A stretch of DNA of 61,667 bases from the NCBI GenBank assembly GCA_002480525.1, contig DLCH01000003.1:1-61667 (forward strand), given 5' to 3'. The number at the start of each line of letters is the position of its first letter. Position 1 is the first letter of the stretch. Under the pieces are notes generated by a model that saw only the letters and a program-made list of their open reading frames with translations, made no database searches and was not told the origin of the DNA. A program made the position numbers and the translations under genes. Positions 61,626 through 61,667 of the stretch are shown one piece after another. Source of the DNA: Gammaproteobacteria bacterium UBA7803 (GTDB lineage Bacteria; Pseudomonadota; Gammaproteobacteria; Pseudomonadales; Azotimanducaceae).

Positions 61626-61667
61626 GCAGGGTACATGGCCCGCCCATTCCGGTCGGACGGCAAGCCA

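Overview
The window is very GC-rich DNA, tightly packed with genes and free of rRNA, tRNA, CRISPR arrays, recognisable insertion sequences or phage genes. It looks like the chromosome of an aerobic, Gram-negative gammaproteobacterium (inference). The reasons are an outer-membrane autotransporter, RND efflux, TonB_C-domain and lipobox proteins, a HiPIP, malate synthase G, glyoxalase I, a LexA box of the CTGT-N8-ACAG type, and REP-like palindromes starting with GTAG/GTGG. Many flavin, CoA and detoxification enzymes (acyl-CoA dehydrogenase, crotonase, CoA-ester lyase, two LLM-class oxidoreductases, an HpaB-type flavoprotein, two GSTs, three VOC/questin-type proteins) suggest a versatile degrader of organic compounds. 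No genus can be assigned from sequence alone.

Layout. 1-5.5 kb: REP cluster, asnS, a DUF3014 membrane protein, a DUF482 acyltransferase-like gene paired with a flavodoxin-like gene, and threonine ammonia-lyase. 5.6-11.1 kb: TetR regulator, crotonase, CMD-family protein plus SDR, a membrane protein, a CoA-ester lyase and an LLM oxidoreductase. 11.4-18.7 kb: one minus-strand operon encoding a membrane-fusion protein, an RND pump, a rifampicin-phosphotransferase-like PEP enzyme and a small membrane protein. 18.9-24.9 kb: GST, gloA, a small predicted tail-anchored protein, an M48 lipoprotein protease, a questin-oxidase/VOC pair divergent from a SufR-like Cys regulator, a putative SOS-controlled micro-gene and a globin. 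24.9-27.9 kb: HpaB-like flavoprotein, a halohydrin-dehalogenase-like protein and a divergent GST. 27.9-33.6 kb: TonB_C protein, lipoprotein, sugar-lactone-oxidase-like flavoenzyme, two methyltransferases and a serine hydrolase. 33.6-41.6 kb: a two-component system divergent from a 1768-residue autotransporter. 41.6-50.3 kb: MFS permease, MgtC/DUF4010 protein, DUF6491 lipoprotein, HiPIP, MgtE, Rieske ferredoxin, malate synthase G and a methionine aminopeptidase. 50.3-61.7 kb: acetate-type symporter plus DUF4212 subunit, REP pair, LLM oxidoreductase, an operon of YgjP-like protease, RsgA, aminotransferase and PEGA-SUMF1 protein, then an MFS permease, an acyl-CoA dehydrogenase and a terminal REP pair.

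The points most worth following are: the 233-residue SDR-like protein at 26327-27028, which has both diagnostic halohydrin dehalogenase motifs and no NAD-binding glycine motif; the RND plus antibiotic-phosphotransferase-like operon; the LexA box in front of a previously unnamed 68-codon gene; the REP-like elements, whose stems covary while the loop stays fixed; and the SufR-like regulator beside a questin oxidase. All functions are read from sequence motifs only, and no database search was possible.
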